64,000 nt of DNA, taken from Micromonospora sp. FIMYZ51 (GTDB lineage: Bacteria; Actinomycetota; Actinomycetes; Mycobacteriales; Micromonosporaceae). This document shows positions 63,955-64,000 of this stretch, one piece after another. Both the position numbers and the translations under genes were made by a program. The notes beneath the pieces are model-generated. The model searched no databases and was not told where the DNA came from. It was given only the letters and a program-made list of their open reading frames with translations. The stretch spans positions 6,575,501 through 6,639,500 of the forward strand of contig NZ_CP134706.1 in assembly GCF_038246755.1 (NCBI RefSeq). The letters run 5' to 3'. Numbering within the stretch: position 1 is the first letter of the stretch; every line of letters starts with the position of its first letter.

Positions 63955-64000
63955 ATGAGCCAGGTTCGGGTTACCGAGCGCGGTCAGGAGGTCGAGTGTC
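63955..64000 (+). CDS. Start of a divergent gene, probably type VII secretion-related (partial)
   Basis: An open frame begins at ATG 63955 (MSQVRVTERGQEVEC) and continues past the edge. GAGAGGA lies 11 nt upstream. Only 15 codons are visible, so identity rests on its position opposite eccD. An ESX protein is a guess. Confidence 0.4.
   Translation, partial: MSQVRVTERGQEVEC

Overview
The window is high-GC actinobacterial DNA. Gene content (CarD, Lsr2, ClpC, an ESX EccD, DisA, a type III polyketide synthase) and many GTG starts and 4-nt ATGA/GTGA gene overlaps point to a filamentous actinomycete, most likely Micromonosporaceae (Micromonospora or Salinispora-like). That placement is inference from gene content, not a database match. 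The chromosomal backbone follows, in order, a block I know from Mycobacterium tuberculosis (Rv3581c to Rv3628): ispF, ispD, carD, lipoprotein, radA, disA, Rv3587c-like, mutY, clpC, lsr2, lysS, coaX, panD, panC, Rv3603c-like, DUF3180, folK, folB, folP, folE, ftsH, hpt, tilS, metalloprotease, dacB, ppa. Against this backbone several lineage-specific insertions stand out.

Layout. 0-3 kb: TPR/repeat membrane protein (cut by the left edge), ispF, ispD, carD. 3.3-4.6 kb: two unknown membrane-anchored proteins. 4.7-8.6 kb: a small biosynthetic cluster of type III PKS, acyl-CoA-dehydrogenase-like flavoprotein, methyltransferase and a divergent UbiA prenyltransferase, consistent with a prenylated alkyl-quinone/resorcinol lipid. 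8.7-15.4 kb: lipoprotein, radA, disA, peptide deformylase, ACT-domain protein, mutY. 15.5-20.5 kb: clpC, lsr2, lysS, with paired DnaA boxes and strong hairpins between genes. 20.6-27.5 kb: coaX, nadC, nadB, septum-formation lipoprotein, panD, panC and a DUF2520 oxidoreductase, that is NAD and pantothenate/CoA supply. 27.6-29.9 kb: a MidA/NDUFAF7-type methyltransferase overlapping an orphan nuoD. 29.9-38 kb: a QPEP-repeat membrane protein, an OpuC/ProU-type osmolyte ABC transporter and membrane proteins of unknown role. 38.1-40.4 kb: DUF3180, folK, folB, folP in a chain of 4-nt overlaps.

40.4-53.1 kb is the most unusual region. A type IV secretion-like operon lies between folP and folE. It has VirB2-, VirB3-, VirB4-, VirB6- and VirB8-like proteins, a lytic-transglycosylase/M23 wall hydrolase, a 34-codon micro-gene coupled at both ends, and an FtsK-like protein whose nucleotide-binding motifs are ruined. 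No relaxase, integrase, att site or replication gene was seen, so it looks like a fixed, relaxase-less secretion or export machine rather than an intact conjugative element.

53.2-64 kb returns to the backbone: folE, ftsH, hpt, a GlxA-type regulator, tilS, a zinc metalloprotease, dacB and ppa, then the edge of a type VII secretion locus (eccD and the first codons of a divergent gene). No tRNA, rRNA, CRISPR array, insertion sequence or origin of replication was recognised.
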